DNA from: Stereum hirsutum FP-91666 SS1
Taxonomy: Eukaryota; Basidiomycota; Agaricomycetes; Russulales; Stereaceae
Length of the DNA: 64,000 nucleotides
NCBI RefSeq assembly: GCF_000264905.1
Contig: NW_006763134.1
Span: forward strand, 1,755,626-1,819,625
Reading direction: 5' to 3'
Below the pieces are notes generated by a model. It did not search any database. It had not been told where the DNA came from and saw only the letters and a list, made by a program, of their open reading frames with translations. The translations under genes and the position numbers were made by a program. Numbering within the stretch: position 1 is the stretch's first letter; the number at the start of each line of letters is the position of its first letter. Shown here one piece after another: positions 1-12,398 of this stretch.

Positions 1-1461
1 TGATCACCACCGATAGATGCACCGCTATCGGTATCGTGAGCGATCTGGGCCTCGTTCTTGGCGGGGTCTTGACGAGTTGTAAGCACTTTCCTTCCGCAGT
101 GACTCTAATCCCACTGACACACATCAACCACCCGGATACACAGGCTTGTTCGCACTACGAATGTATGCATTATATGGCCAAAATATCGTAGTATTGCTCG
201 GTTTGGGCATGCTCATCATTGTCAAGCTCATCCTCGATATTGTACGTCTCACATATAACCTCATTTGATTTATCATTGACCCCTACTCTTTCGTCGGGAA
301 GTTGGATACATTTGTGGCGCAAATGAACAAGAAGTCCAGTAATTTCTTGGCTACAGGCCTACTGAACACAACGGCGTGCGTAGTGGCCTACACGGATAAG
401 CTTCCCGGCGGCATTCTATTCAGTCGAAGGTTCGCCAGTTTCGCCTCACTACTGAGCCTTACTAAATATCTGAGTGTCTGAAAACTCCAGGGGTCAGTTC
501 ACTGTTCCGAATCACATTATTTCAATACTACGTGTAACATCAGCAAATAGGCCAGCTAGCGGAAGTGACCCTTGCGCTACTCTTTGACGGCATTGTGTTT
601 GCCTTGACCATAGCAAAAACGTACCGACATGCTCGTACTATGAGAAAGCAAGGACAGTCCAGCATCACCGAGACTCTTCTACGTGATGGTATGTATCGAA
701 GGACATTTTGCGATCAATTTAACTGAACATGTGTTCCCTAGGTGGTGCATATTTCATGTGAGTCATCGTCCTTTCATTACCTCGAAGAGAGGATGTACTT
801 AGATAGCTTTACACTCAGGGCTGTCCTGACCATTCAAGCTCTGAATACCGTCATTGTTTTGTATACGTATATCACGCAAGCTCAGGTCAGTATCGAAAAC
901 CCTCTGCCACTACCCACCCAGACACTGAAGCGTTCTACGCGGGACCAAAGGTCCAAAATATGGCCTCGACGTTCTTCCAGCTCCTCTCACCGTTCGAAAA
1001 TATGTGATTCTATCACAGTCACCTTGTTTTACGTCTAGAATGACTTTCTCTTTTGCGTCAGGATCCCTGTCCTTCTGGCCAATCGTCTTTATCTCAATCT
1101 CAAGACCTGGGACGACCCAGACAAGGATGTCTCCCAACGTACAAGCGAGCTCTCTGGTATCGATTTCGCGGGAAGTGCTATGCTTGGACGAATAGGGGCT
1201 CCGATCCGGACTATGGATGAGGACGTCCTGTACTTGCAAACCTCCGTCACCGACCAGGACCCATATGAAGGCAAAGCCAACAACTCTGTTCATGTGGAGG
1301 CCGAAAACAGGCCAATGTCACCCGTGGTACGTGTACTCTTCTAACCTATTTTCGATACCACACATGGCTTATAGATCTATAAGGTGTACGATGGTGTGGT
1401 GGAGAACACGGAAAACATAGAAATGGTAACGGTTCCAAGGCCGAGTTGCGGTGCAGACTAA
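1..1461 (+). CDS. DUF6533-type multi-spanning membrane protein, 5'-partial
   Basis: The 5' end lies outside the window. Translated exon pieces show LRMYALYGQNIVVLLGLG (about 160-220), a membrane segment of the LRIYALY type found in fungal DUF6533 proteins, then LLFDGIVFALTIAKTYRHAR and SSITETLLRDGGAYFM (about 560-760), which correspond to the family's LLFDxxVFxLTxxKTxR and LLRDGxxYF motifs. A further hydrophobic stretch, AVLTIQALNTVIVLYTYI, follows. The last exons (about 1063-1461) encode a polar tail with NRLYLNLKTWDDP and end at TAA 1459-1461. Several short introns are needed; the exact junctions near 60-130 and 240-310 were not settled. The family is expanded in Agaricomycetes, is predicted to have six or seven membrane helices, and has no established function that I know of. 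Confidence 0.7.
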
Positions 1462-1699
1462 TTCTATCTCTCCTCTCCTGGGGTAATGTCTTCATTCAAC
1501 GACTAGGATACCTACCGTTTGTACACGTGCATATTTTATGAATAGACTCTGCTTCTACGTCTTCATTGCCGTGGTAATATCTGTATTTCTTTTGCTTTTG
1601 ATTGTTCGATGGCCGAATCAAGGAACAAAAACTACATTGAAATTCCCAACAAAAACACGGTGACATCTCTCCTCATTTGTCGTACCGATACACATGATC

Positions 1700-4600
1700 C
1701 TACAACAACCAATCCATAAACCTCCCCCACCACGAAGTAGGCGGCACATAGTTCTCCTGCCACCACTTCTCATCCTCCTCAATCTCTTCCGTCCCACCGA
1801 ATATGTCCATCTCCTCTGGCTTGCGATAGCTTTGATCGCCGGGCTTGAAGAACTTCCAGCCGCAGTAGATGACAGCGGAGAAGACGATTCCGAAGTAGGC
1901 GGTGCTGTGGGATTTACGTTCGGAGGAGCGAGGACAGGGTGATATCATTTAGCGAGTGGTACGACACGGGAAGATGAAGAGCAGAACGCACAAGAAGGAC
2001 TCGATATCGAAGTCACCGTCTATCTTGATGAAGCAAGCGAATCCATTCGTGACTACGATAGAAGAAACGACATCATACACGATCAGTCTGGCGGTTCACG
2101 GCTTTCGAGCCCAGAGATAGAGACATACTAGTGAGTACAAGACAACCGATCAGACCGACCCAAGCCGCATACGGCACAAACTTCCCCTTAAATGGAAGTG
2201 ACGCTCTCTCTATCCCCTGTGCCTTCAAGCCTCGGTTGAATTGAATCCAGGTGAGGCACATCCAACTGTAGTTGATGAGGGAAGCAACGGATGCCAGGTT
2301 GACGAACCAGCCAAAGACGATGGCGGAACCGGAGTTGACGGCTGGGGCAAGCGAAGTTGTTGAGAGTGGAATATGTCAGCACCGTTCATTGATAGAAGCG
2401 AGAAATGAATCTGATACGTACTCATGTAGCTCAAACAGCAGATCCCCAGAATGAATAATAACGCATTCATTGGCACGCCGCTCTTCGTCGTATAACTCAG
2501 TATCCGTGGAGCCTGGCCGTTTACCGCGAGCGAGTGCAGGGAGCGAGAGGCGACGTAGACAAAGGAATTGGAGCACGAAGTGGCGGAGGTGATGATCACA
2601 GCGCTATTGAAAGTGAACATAATGACAGTCAGCCAATGTGTACGCGACAGAAAGAAAATAATAGGCTATTATGAAGGTAAGGGAGTTGACCTACTTGATG
2701 ATATGTGGAAGCACGGTAATACCTAGGTGTTGCATACCAATGACGAAGGGAGAGGCATCGACAGCTGCAGACCACATTCAGCCAGAGTGTCAGTGTGAAC
2801 GAAGAGAGCTGAACGTACCGGTTCCGGTCGCAATACCGTTGATCAAATCCTCATCGTTGTATGCGATGAGAATACCAACACAGAAGATACCGAGGACGTA
2901 GAATGCTGTGCGAACACACCAAAATCTCGATTGAGCACATCGTTCACATCCCAAAGCTAAAGTTTATAAATAAGAGACGTACTAGCCAAACGCCAGAAGA
3001 CTCTCCTTTAAGTTCAAAATATAATTTAACATTGATGTCAGATGCAAGAACAAAGTTGAAGGGGATAAGTCGAGGAACGTACCTGATGGCTTTCGGGATC
3101 GTCGCTCTCGGACGCTCCGCCTCAGACGAGCACATAGCAATAAACTCGGGCCCTCCGATCGAGAAAGCGGCGAAGTTGAAGACTCCCCAGAAGCCGAGGA
3201 AACGGCCAAGGGCGCCATCTACGAGACTGAATACGAACCAAATAGCAAAGTTGGTGAGTACTTCACATCGTTTGCAGTCGAAAGGTACACGGAACGTACT
3301 ACTCTGCCATGGGACCGGGCTAAGATTGGCAATTAAACAGTGTTATGTGGATCAGTATTTGGAGTTGCAGGCTGCCCGGACTGAAAGTCAAGTATGGGAC
3401 AGAACTCACGTCCTTCCAGTACCTAAATCCGATCCTGTCGTGGTGGGGATTGCCGCCAAGCATGGCGATGAACGTAAACACGATGAAGCCGACAATGAGA
3501 ATGACTTTTCCAGAGGCGAAGTAGAACTCCGCCTAAAGATGCAAAAATACAACAGGGAAGAGGTCAGAAAAACGCCGATAGACCAGAGGACAGGGACTGG
3601 TGGAACTCCGAGGACTGGCAGAGCGTTGTATACATACCTCGCCATATACTTTGACCGCGAATGCGTTGAGGATGAAGATGACGACGAGACAGTACGAGAC
3701 CCAGATTGCTGGGGAAGAGTCGGGTAGCCTGTTTTTGATGAGGATGGACATCAGCATGCGACGTCCCCGGGGTTTATTTGTAGGTATGCAATGTCGTGGG
3801 TGATAAGGAGACGTGGATGTGACATACCAGTACTGAAATAGGCCCGTTACTGCTGTGATATCTGCACATGCAAATGCGATACAAGCGTCTGTGAAGAAAG
3901 AAGCATCCGATTAGCTTGAAGGGTCCTTGCGACCGGTCGCGAGAGTGAGCGACTGTGACGGTAAGGACCGGACTTACAGACGTTGTTCCAACCAGTAGTG
4001 ACACCAGCGGCAGGATCAACGAAACGATGGGCCCAAGTTATGAAGGATCCAGTAATAGGCTGTCATAAAACGGTTTAAAAGGTGGAAATCAGGGTTTATG
4101 GAACATTGATTTTATTTCGTCGCGATGATTGTGTGAAGATAAAACAGATATATGGCGAGAAATCATTTTCGACCGTGTATGGGGGTATTCGGCATGTTTC
4201 TTTTTGGACGAAACCAGAATGAAGAGAGTAACGTGTCGGGGGGATATCTACGTGCCAACTCGGATGGACAAAGGAAGGGACCAAGAAAAAGGTACGCACG
4301 AGAAGGGTTGCAAGTTCTCCTGTTGTTTGTGTAACTAATCAAAGTCCACAGAGGACGATTAACGTACTAGCAGAGAGCGAGAAAGACGACTACTGACTGC
4401 ACCAAACGATGAAGCAATATGTGCTGTACGCGATCAGACATGACAGAGGGCCTGCCATGACCAGTGCTTGACCCGACCCAACTGTAAGAACCACGAAGAA
4501 ACCACTCAATCAGCCATTGACCAACACTATGACGTGTAATAAGGGCCAACTTACTGAAGAGACCTGTTCCAATAACGCCACCAATGGAGCTGCATTTCCC

Positions 4601-4805
4601 GTGTCATAAGCGCATCGACTTGAATAGAAGTACATGCACATGAAGACCAACATGAGCTGCATATGCCGACTCTTCAGAGCCCTCTTCACCGTGGTCTTTC
4701 TCTCCCCCGAGGGAAGTACTGCAGGAACGACACCGACAAGAACATCGTCCTTGGATTTTTCAGAGTACTTGGATGCGCTTTCTAGATCAGCACTGTTGTT
4801 GGCCA
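1700..4805 (-). CDS. amino acid permease (APC superfamily, fungal AAT/YAT type)
   Basis: The start at 4805 gives MANNSADLESASKYSEKSKD, a hydrophilic cytosolic N-terminus, followed by LKSRHMQLM spliced to SIGGVIGTGLF, the hallmark first helix of fungal amino acid permeases (RHxQxIxxGGxIGTGLF). Later exons give GELATLL, ITWAHRFVDPAAGVTTGWN, DACIAFACADITAVTGLF, FWGVFNFAAFSIGGPEFIA, AVIITSATSCSNSFVYVASR and NGQAPRILSYTTKSGVP, all in family order. The C-terminus is GWKFFKPGDQSYRKPEEMDI and ends in WWGRFMDWLL before TAG at 1700-1702. A stop in the apparent frame near 1950 is removed by an intron (about 1893-1953) that joins FDIESF..IFP to TAYFGIVFSAVIYCGWKFF. About a dozen introns, roughly 560 residues, twelve predicted helices, plasma membrane. 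Substrate specificity cannot be read from the sequence. It is head-to-head with the FAD oxidoreductase across 709 bp. Confidence 0.92.
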
Positions 4806-5514
4806 TGATGCTCGGACGAAGCAGAGAAGGAGATGGGTGGGAGAAAGATCTCAAAAGAATTCGGACGTGATCAACCAGGTATTCATAATCTCTGCAAGGT
4901 TGATAGAGAACTGCGCGTGGCCATGGCTAACTTGGACACAGATAGGGAGAGTCAGGAAAAGAAGCAACTTGAAAGAGATAAGTGGGAGTCCGCCGGCGGG
5001 AGGGAGCACGGAAGGCTCTAATTAAACGATTGAACGCAAAGGAGGCCTTGGTCCCTGCAACAAGTTGGTCTAAGTGATAGATATTATCCATAGCTATAGA
5101 GCATCGAGTGTGCACTGTACGGTGTGGCGACAAGAAAGAGTGGAGATAAAGAGGGATGAACTGGCAGCTTGAACGCGACCCGGCACGACCCGGACGCAGC
5201 ACAACTCCGATCTCGAGCTCGAATAAACTTGCAGTGACATGAGCTCCTCCTGACCCCTGAACATGGTGCTGCATCAACCTCTGAACGGCCAATTATCTTT
5301 ATACATGTGCCTCGTTGAATTTCACGCCCTGATCTCGCTTTCGACCGCGGCGAAGCTCTACAGTTTCCCCTAATAGCGCTAGGATCTGCCCGGCGGGTAT
5401 TTATCGTTGAGCTTGATCAGACCTTTGCAGAACGCTAAACGTCGACACGTTGGACACAGTCCAACTACGTTCAATATTGTGTTGTCGTCATTCGAACTGT
5501 CTACTTTCTCAAAC
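4806..5514. promoter_or_regulatory. shared upstream region of permease and FAD oxidoreductase
   Basis: This is the 709-bp gap between the start codons of two divergently transcribed genes, so it must hold both promoters. No conserved operator was recognised. Short open frames here show no homology. Confidence 0.5.
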
Positions 5515-7914
5515 ATGTCTTCAGTCTCCAATGCCGATACATCTGTGCCCTACCCAGGCTTCCCCCACCCAGATCCATGCCTCTCATTCTGGCTTCAGGG
5601 AACTCGTTCTTCCCCCCTCCTGGGTCACAGGACGACAGAATCACTCCCAGAAAACGTAGATGTTACTATTATCGGCTCTGGCATGAGGTTCGTGCTTCTC
5701 TCCTGCATATGCAGCTCGACTGTGAACTAAGACGGGCAATCATCCGACTGATTGTGGTTAGCGGTGTTGCGACGGCGTATTTCATGCTTACGGCGCCCAA
5801 TCCACCAAAGAGTGTCATCATTCTTGAATCCAGAGAGGCGTGTCATGGTGCGACGGGTAGAAATGGAGGTCACTGTAGGCCGGACTGCTATCGAGGTGCG
5901 TAGATCCTGCCCAAGATTTCGGATATCGTATACGACATGGTAGGTTCAACTATCTTTGTTCTCAATGGGTAGGATATCAAGCGTACAAGGCCGAGTTCGG
6001 GCAGGATCAGGCCATCAAAATATTGCGGAACGAATTGGTGAGTCCTCGTCACCCTCCGTGTACATACTATCAACAATCTCCTCCGTGGCTCTTATTCGGA
6101 TCCCGACGTTGGAAAGGGCTCGAATTATATTAGTGCGAGCGAAGGCTGATAATATTCCTTTACGGCCGATTAGGACACCCTCAATCTTGTCGGGGAGGTC
6201 GTCGAGAAGGAAAATATTGACTGTGATTACTGGCGGGGAATGTCGTGGGGTCCGTATTCGTGATTTTATGCCCTTCGCTTCAATTTCCAGTGCACTGACT
6301 CTTATGCTCCATGTCCTCTCCTAACTCATGTTTACCACCTAAAAACCATCTTGATCCCAATGGGAGTTCAGACGTTGCCATGGACAAATCCTGTGCCGAT
6401 TACTGGTACAAGTCCTTCAAAGACTTTAAGGCGGATGGGGGTAAGGTAGATGGCATCGTGGAGTGGATATCTGACCCAGATGCTGCCAAGCAGGTTCGTC
6501 TTGATATCTCACATCTCTCACCACTACTTTGCTCGAACTAGCTGACTTGATCTGATCTTCGTTCTCAAATCCCTCCAATACGTATAGCGCACTCGTTGCC
6601 CTTCCGCGTATGCCGCCGCCCGCTTCCCCGCGGCCTCACTCTGGCCTTACAAACTTGTGGAACACCTTCTACTCATGCTCATCGAGAAACATGGCTTGAA
6701 TCTGCAGACTAACACAACTGTGGAGTCTGTACAGCCAACTTCGGCTAAGGATGGTACGCTAACCTCATAAATGTCTCGCCCATTCATCTCCATACCTGCA
6801 ACCTACATAATTAATCCTCTTAACGACTAATTTCTGACAACATTACGAACTCGTCTAGGTTTACACACTATACACACCTCTCGTGGCACACTCACGACCT
6901 CGAAAGTCGTCTATTGCTCCAATGCGTACACTGCCACCCTTCTCCCGGAGTTCAAGGGCAAGATTGCTCCATTCAGAGGACAGTGTTCGGCGATCGTCCC
7001 GACTAGAGCGGTAAGTGGGACGAAGATGTTGAAGGAGACTGCGTGCTATCAGTGGGGTCAGGTTCGTCTTTCACTGTCTTAATTTTTCCCAGCTTCTACC
7101 CTATCGCTTGACTCCCTCTCTCGTTCTTGTATCTCGCATCTATACCGTCCATGCTCCCCTGTCGCTCCAGAGGCAACGTCCCTCCGTCTTCTCACATCCT
7201 GCTGACTGTCCTCTTCTAGCAGCACCACTTCGACTACATGATCCAACGCCCTAAAGACGGCATCATCATCCTCGGCGGCGGTCGCTGGAAAGCCCCCATC
7301 GAGGTATCCATCCCTCAAACAGACGACAGCGTCATCATCCCTGAGTTCACGCAACACCTGAAGGGGGCAATGTCGGGATACGTCGAGGGTTGGAACGAGC
7401 ATGACGGGAAGAGCAAGGGAGAAGGGCTGAACGAGGGATTGTTGGTAGATTGGACGGGAGTGATGGGTTTCACGCCGGAGGAGGTGCCGTATGTGGGATC
7501 TTTGGCGGGTTTGGGGAGGACGGGGGAGTATATCAATGCTGGGCATTGTGGGCATGGTGAGTTGATACCATATTACCTCTGCATTCGTTTCGTCTTCTTG
7601 GTCTCTTGTTTTGTTGTTTTCTATCTCGAATTGTTAACATCACATATTACGGATCGCACTATCATTCCAAATAACTCGCTCATCAACCTGATTCATTTAC
7701 CTCAACAACACAATGCTGACATACTTGCAACCTAGGCATGGCCCGTATCATGACCTGCGCCCGTGGTCTCGCGCACACGATACTTAACCCATCGTCTCCT
7801 TTCACATTCGAAGAGACAGGACTTCCAGAATGCTTCGAGCCTACGAAGGAGAGGTTAGCCAAGAGCAAGATTAGCGTCGAGGATATGTGGAAGGAGATGG
7901 ATAAGGGCAACTAG
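5515..7914 (+). CDS. FAD-dependent oxidoreductase (DAO family)
   Basis: The start at 5515 (MSSVSNADTSVPYPGFPHPD) was chosen because the following exon leads straight into the dinucleotide-binding motif DVTIIGSGM..GVATAYFML. Then come IILESREACHGATGRNGGHC, the GxTGRNxGH motif of the DAO family, and a polar stretch with SRGTLTTSKVVYCSNAYT and PFRGQCSAIVPTRA. The C-terminal part, GIIILGGGRWKAP, WTGVMGFTPEEVPYVGSL and YINAGHCGHGMARIMTCARG, is the second FAD-contacting region. It ends at TAG 7912-7914, after about 490 residues and at least seven introns. There is no signal peptide, so a soluble flavoprotein oxidising an amine or amino-acid-like substrate is likely (inference). It faces the tyrosinase gene tail to tail. 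Confidence 0.88.
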
Positions 7915-8275
7915 TCTTTCAGAGGAAGTCAAGGTGGCGCAGTTGGCATGTTGTTGGCCGGAAGCGCGCAAGCAGAATTGTATTAGACCAGTGTATTCAA
8001 GGGCAAATGGATAAGATCGACAAGTTATAGGAAAACGCTCGGAGCCGGGTAGCATTCTTGTTTCCTCCTATCACATAGTAGTAGGGTAATCGGGGACTGA
8101 GTAAGAAAAGAACTAGGTTCACCTCCTTAGGACACTGGGGAGGACACAAAGGATGGTCGAATTACAGAGGACACGGAGACACAATATGACGCTTCTAGGC
8201 AACGGCACGTATTATTTCAACCATTACTACGGACAACAAGCAGCTATCCAGCTACGCACCTCACTTTTGGGAAGA
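7915..8275. other. intergenic, between convergent 3' ends
   Basis: This 361-bp gap lies between the stop codons of the FAD oxidoreductase and the tyrosinase. The small open frames are antisense or untranslated sequence. Nothing else was seen. Confidence 0.6.
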
Positions 8276-10422
8276 TCACTCATAGACGTAGCACAAAAAG
8301 CCGCCCTTCGTATCCATCACGTCTCGAATACTGACCTCCTCAAACATCCCATCCGCCGGAATCATATCGTCGAAGCTCAACCACGGTGCCGTACCTGTGG
8401 GGTTTGCCTCGTACTGCTCAAGAGAGTCCGCGGCTGGGGTCAACCCACCGTGGAAGGACCAGAAGTTGGAAGGATGAGCGTTTTGCCAGTCGGACCATAT
8501 TTTGTCGACCATCTGAATCATGGAATTAGGCGCGTTAACTAGGACTGACAAGAGGAAAAGGACGTGGGGAAGAGCGATACTAGACGTACAATATGATGTA
8601 ACCAGAAGATGGGCTCGTTCGCTGACCAAGTCTGACCTTGCGTACAGTTAGACGGAGCGTTCGCTGGACATCGCCCACCAAGATCACTGCAGGATAGATC
8701 ATAACAAGTAAGTCGACTGGACACAGATTCCGAACAGGTGTAACATACCCCCCGAACATCATATGGACATTCGCATGTGAGCCCTGATAATTCCATTATC
8801 AGTTATACTCAGGGAGCGACAAACATTACAATTACGAGGTATTACTTACGATTACTTAGAATTACTTACGATTACTTACAGTTACGGCGGCCGCGCTTCC
8901 AGGATCCATTTCGTTACAATTACTTTCGATTACAGTCGAGATACGAAATGATTACTATTCAATACTATTCATTTGTATGATCCGTACGCACCAAAGACAT
9001 TTTTGGGTCAGGTGGAAGCTCCGGATAGGCCCCGACTGTTCGATTGCCGCCACATTCACCTTTTGGGGATGAGTGCCCGTAGCATGTTTTTCGCCACATT
9101 TTTGCTGTTCTACCTGCCGTTCAACTCAACCCTGTAAGGGCACGGGAAAATCATGTATACATCACTTGGAATGCTCTGCAGCACTTGTATCATTCAACAT
9201 TGGTGCAGGTGAGTCGCTGAACTAAAAATATATGATGCATGTGCACGCAAGAGATTTCATACCATTACTTACAATTACTTACGAATTGGGTGCAATACGG
9301 GGAGAATACATTACAATACATTTCCGGATCTCAACGCTCATGATTTCGAGGGAATACTATTAGATTACATTACGCGGCGGTAATCTAATGTAAGTAACGT
9401 TTGGGAAACCCTGGTTATACTGTGTCAGCTTAAAGCACTGATAGACCCGCCACGAACCTGGAACGTCTCCAAATACTCCTGCATTCCGACAAAGTCGCCG
9501 ATAAATCCATCCACGATCTTTCTAACCTCCGACTGCGTAAACGTCGTATTTGCGTATAGCTCCAGATCCTTCATCAAGTGTGGAGTGTTAATTGCTACCC
9601 ATGGCTGGATGGTGAAGTTACGTCTGAGAATATGGGCCGACGGATAGGAGAGTGAGAGATTGGAGAAGCCTCCATCTTGAAGGGAGAAGTCTTGCGCGGA
9701 ATCACCCCATGTTCCAAGACCATTCTCAGGGTGAGAGTCGAAGATAGGTGAGTGTTGGACGTCCGCAGTGTCTAGATCAACACGAATAAAGTTTGTGATG
9801 TTAGTGACTGGCCTCGAGATATCAGCATAATAAAGAAATAGGAGTGTCACCCAAGGCCCAATTCCAGTACGGAGAAGCACCTCGGTAGCCGCACTTGGAC
9901 TTCAGAGAGTCTTCGAAGGCCTGAAGATACCATCGGTGCCATGGGAAGAAGAGACCTGTAAAGTGAATCTTGTAGTTTAAATCTATGAAAGAATATTCAG
10001 CACCATCGTTCACCTATGAGCCAAAGAGAGCGCACCCATATGCATGTACACAAAGTCTGGGCAACGAGGGGAGAAAATCAGCATAAATGCATGTCGCTAG
10101 GAAGTGAGTCTATGGATGGGGCACTATACTCACCGTCATAGTAAGAACTCGAGGAATTGACAATTGGTATACGTGAAAAGGCGGTGTCAAAAGTTGGGCT
10201 CAGAGCGTCGTCGTGAGGAAGATTGGCAAGACAGTTGACGGCGGATATCCAGTTGGCCTTCTCATCGACGCTGAGGCTCCTCCACTCTCTCCGGACGGCG
10301 GCACTCTCGCATCGCGGGTACTTCAAGTTTGAAAGCGCAGAGGTGTCGATGGTCGCCTGAGGGACATATAGCGCAGAGGATAGCGTCAGTATCAAGTCTG
10401 AGAGGAGTGTGGAGAAAAACAT
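8276..10422 (-). CDS. secreted tyrosinase (type-3 copper, common central domain)
   Basis: It oxidises monophenols and/or diphenols to quinones with a binuclear copper site. The start at 10422 gives MFFSTLLSDLILTLSSALYV, a signal peptide; an ATG 13 codons upstream would only add a polar prefix. All six copper ligands are visible. CuA: YMHM (about 10045), KIHFTG (about 9960) and FFPWHRWYLQAFE (about 9930). CuB: GSHANVH with two His (about 8770) and EPIFWLHH (about 8600). ASPYWNW follows CuA, as in the family. Asn-rich sequons fit secretion. The C-terminal exon ends SIRDVMDTKGGFLCYVYE, so this is a short tyrosinase of roughly 400 residues without the long C-terminal extension of the mushroom melanin enzymes. 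The CuA-CuB intron (9457 to 8784) is 674 bp because it carries a MITE; without the element it would be 62 bp. Confidence 0.92.
8802..8809. repeat. target-site duplication GTTATACT, left copy
   Basis: This 8-bp sequence is repeated exactly at 9414-9421 and brackets the 604-bp element. Confidence 0.88.
8810..9413. mobile_element. hAT-like MITE (604 bp) inside a tyrosinase intron
   Basis: The two ends are imperfect terminal inverted repeats: CAGGGAGCGACAAACATTAC on the left, and CAGGGTTTCCCAAACGTTAC as the reverse complement of the right end. They share CAGGG, CAAAC and TTAC at the same spacing. The flanks are an exact 8-bp duplication GTTATACT (8802-8809 and 9414-9421). The subterminal parts are full of short repeats of ATTACTTA and ATTACATTAC and a hairpin near 9360-9390. 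No transposase frame is present, so it is non-autonomous. CAGGG termini with 8-bp target duplications are typical of hAT elements; the KDZ group also makes 8-bp duplications and is the alternative. Confidence 0.88.
9414..9421. repeat. target-site duplication GTTATACT, right copy
   Basis: Exact repeat of 8802-8809. Removing the element and one copy restores a 62-bp intron for the tyrosinase gene. Confidence 0.88.
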
Positions 10423-11028
10423 GGTGGGTGTGCAAAAGTGACAAGTCGCTCTCGAAAGCATTTTGTAGCAGGCCTGACAGAAATACTCGATATGTGGGAA
10501 GAAGAGGCTCAGAATGCCATGCAGATCGTTCTAGACGCCGCGATGTTTGGGCACAACTTCCCACAATAAACAGATCAATGAGTCAAGGGAATAGCATCAG
10601 TGCGCCAGTTGATCTCCTTCGGGAAAGAAGGACATCGCGAACGCTATGCCTGTGCTCCTGCGCTGCAACTATCTGTCCCAATATGGAAGGAGGCACGTAT
10701 GAAGCCCGTCCGTTCGGACGGCAAACATGAGAAAAGCTCGGTGATTATGGTAGGACATGACAGCTTAAATCGAGAGCCGTCGGGCAGCAGGACATAAGAT
10801 ATTTACCGTTCATCGAGTTTTGCGGGTGATGTTGCGTACTCTGCTTGACGCGAACAGTGCAAGCTGACGGAGCTTGTCTATAACCTATGATCTCAAAGGT
10901 AGGGAGTGATATTCAGAACATATATGCGTATTACGATCAGCCATGAGGATCTTGATGAAGTACGAAAGAGGGTATGTACAAGGTTCGTTATGGCCGACCG
11001 TGCGTACGTCTGCCTCACTACAGACCCG

Positions 11029-11043
11029 AGAACGGGTTATTTT
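11029..11043. repeat. 15-bp inverted repeat, left arm
   Basis: AGAACGGGTTATTTT here is the exact reverse complement of 12494-12508. Related ACCCGG/CGGGTTA motifs are scattered between the two arms. No target duplication was found outside them, so the limits of any outer element are unknown. Confidence 0.6.
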
Positions 11044-11874
11044 GCACAGTCCGACGGGGTAATTCTCTTCGGTACCCGTTTTACGGTGTGAAACCGGTTT
11101 ATCGAGAAACGGGTTATTTCGTAGATAGGAAACTAGCTGTGTGGCGACTTGTGGCGAAGGCCCGTGGGGCCATGATGTCATAGTCGTCTCTTGACACTCC
11201 ACTTCCCCTCTTCCGCGCACAAGTCGCTCCTTGCTCTGTACCGTCACGACCACTGTCAACGCTCGCGTCCTGTTCAACACTTCTCGTCGCTGTTTACGAG
11301 CGGCACTTCCATACGGTCATTCATTGACCATTAATATTGCCGACAACATTTCTCTTTGAAACTTTGCCGCTGATGTCCTGACAAGAACACAGGGCCACGA
11401 CACGCACAGCGCCGACGACAGCGTGCCCTCTAACGCGTCAGTGCTAGCGCATCCCCTCAGCTCGAATGGTTTCTCGTACGCATAGCTATCAATATCGTCT
11501 TGCTTTCAATGCTAACTGACTGCATCTCCTGCAGCACGATCACCTTATGCTCGCTTGGCCTAGTTCGAAGACGTCTAGGCATCTGAGGGACTGTTCGTCA
11601 ACGAGGGTTTCAAATATTTGGTGCGTTGTTTCGCTATGGGAAATTTAGTATCGTATGACCATTGTTTTGATTTACCAACTCCGGATGTCACCGACTGTGT
11701 GTATAAGTACTGTACCATTGCTACACAGAGGCTTGAGCTTGTCCTTTTACCTTAATATCCTTACCATTGCAATATATAACTTGTGTCTATATAATCTTCT
11801 CCTGTGATGTGCAGGGTGGAAAGCGTGACCTGAACGGGCCACCAGGCCAGCAACCAATAACGGGTTGAAACGCA

Positions 11875-11882
11875 CCGAAAGC
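11875..11882. repeat. target-site duplication CCGAAAGC, left copy
   Basis: Repeated exactly at 12399-12406, immediately outside the terminal inverted repeats of the MITE. Confidence 0.82.
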
Positions 11883-12398
11883 AGGACCCGGGAAACTAGG
11901 TCGAGGTGGCCCCGTCCGCCGCCCGCCGGGAGGCCTAAATTCCGCACCTAAAATCGCTCCCTGAGGCCCAAAAAAACGCTCAAACGGGGAAGGCTTCGAA
12001 TATTATTATGTATTTCTATTTTATTTTATTTTCCGGGGCAAGGCTTGACAACACGGTAAACCCCCACATAACCTCAACTTCCACATAACCTCAACTTCCC
12101 CTAGCCTAATCTACACTTACCCTACCTAAAGAGACATGGAAGACTGCGTCTATGGTAGATTAGGCTATGTTTAGGTGAGGTTATGTCAAAGTTGAGGTTA
12201 TGTGAGGGTTACAAGGGTAAGTCAAGGTTGGGCAAGAGAACCGACATCCAACACAACCCCCTAAAATCCGCTCATATTCCGACAGGGTTTGCTCCCAAAT
12301 CCCTTAAAAAACGCAACTTCCGGGGAGGGATTTCGTCGGAATTTGCTCAAAAAAAACGCTCCGCGGCCGGGCGACCTCGACCTAGTTTCCCGGGCCCT
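11883..12398. mobile_element. MITE with long terminal inverted repeats (516 bp)
   Basis: The left end begins AGGACCCGGGAAACTAGGTC and the right end, as reverse complement, AGGGCCCGGGAAACTAGGTC; identity continues through GAGGT. The flanks are CCGAAAGC(A) at 11875-11882 and 12399-12406, an exact 8-bp duplication with a ninth matching base that may be chance. The interior holds a second large inverted repeat (12061-12114 against 12155-12208) built of CATAACCTCAACTT units. No protein is encoded. An 8-bp duplication points to hAT, P or KDZ types; if it is 9 bp, a Mutator-like element is possible. Confidence 0.85.
12061..12208. repeat. internal inverted repeat within the MITE
   Basis: The left arm 12061-12114 and right arm 12155-12208 are near-complementary over about 54 bases with a loop of about 40. 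Each arm contains two ACATAACCTCAACTT-type units. This could fold into a long hairpin or be the trace of a nested element. Confidence 0.75.

Larger units (their letters stand above)
10423..11882. other. gene-poor stretch with old repeat sequence
   Basis: No frame here has a recognisable product. The tyrosinase promoter must lie in the first few hundred bases. AACGGGTTATTT-type repeats occur at 11029-11043 and 11111-11126; the first is matched in inverted orientation at 12494-12508, suggesting remains of a larger element around the MITE at 11883. Confidence 0.45.

Noticed and set aside
1950..2060. Apparent premature stop in the permease
   Set aside because: A standard GT..AG intron (CACAG acceptor) removes it and joins two family-conserved segments in frame.
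2903..3727. 274-residue plus-strand open frame
   Set aside because: It runs antisense through the permease exons, whose minus-strand translation has clear family motifs; the plus frame has none.
10329..10730. 133-residue plus-strand open frame
   Set aside because: Antisense to the tyrosinase first exon and promoter; no motif.
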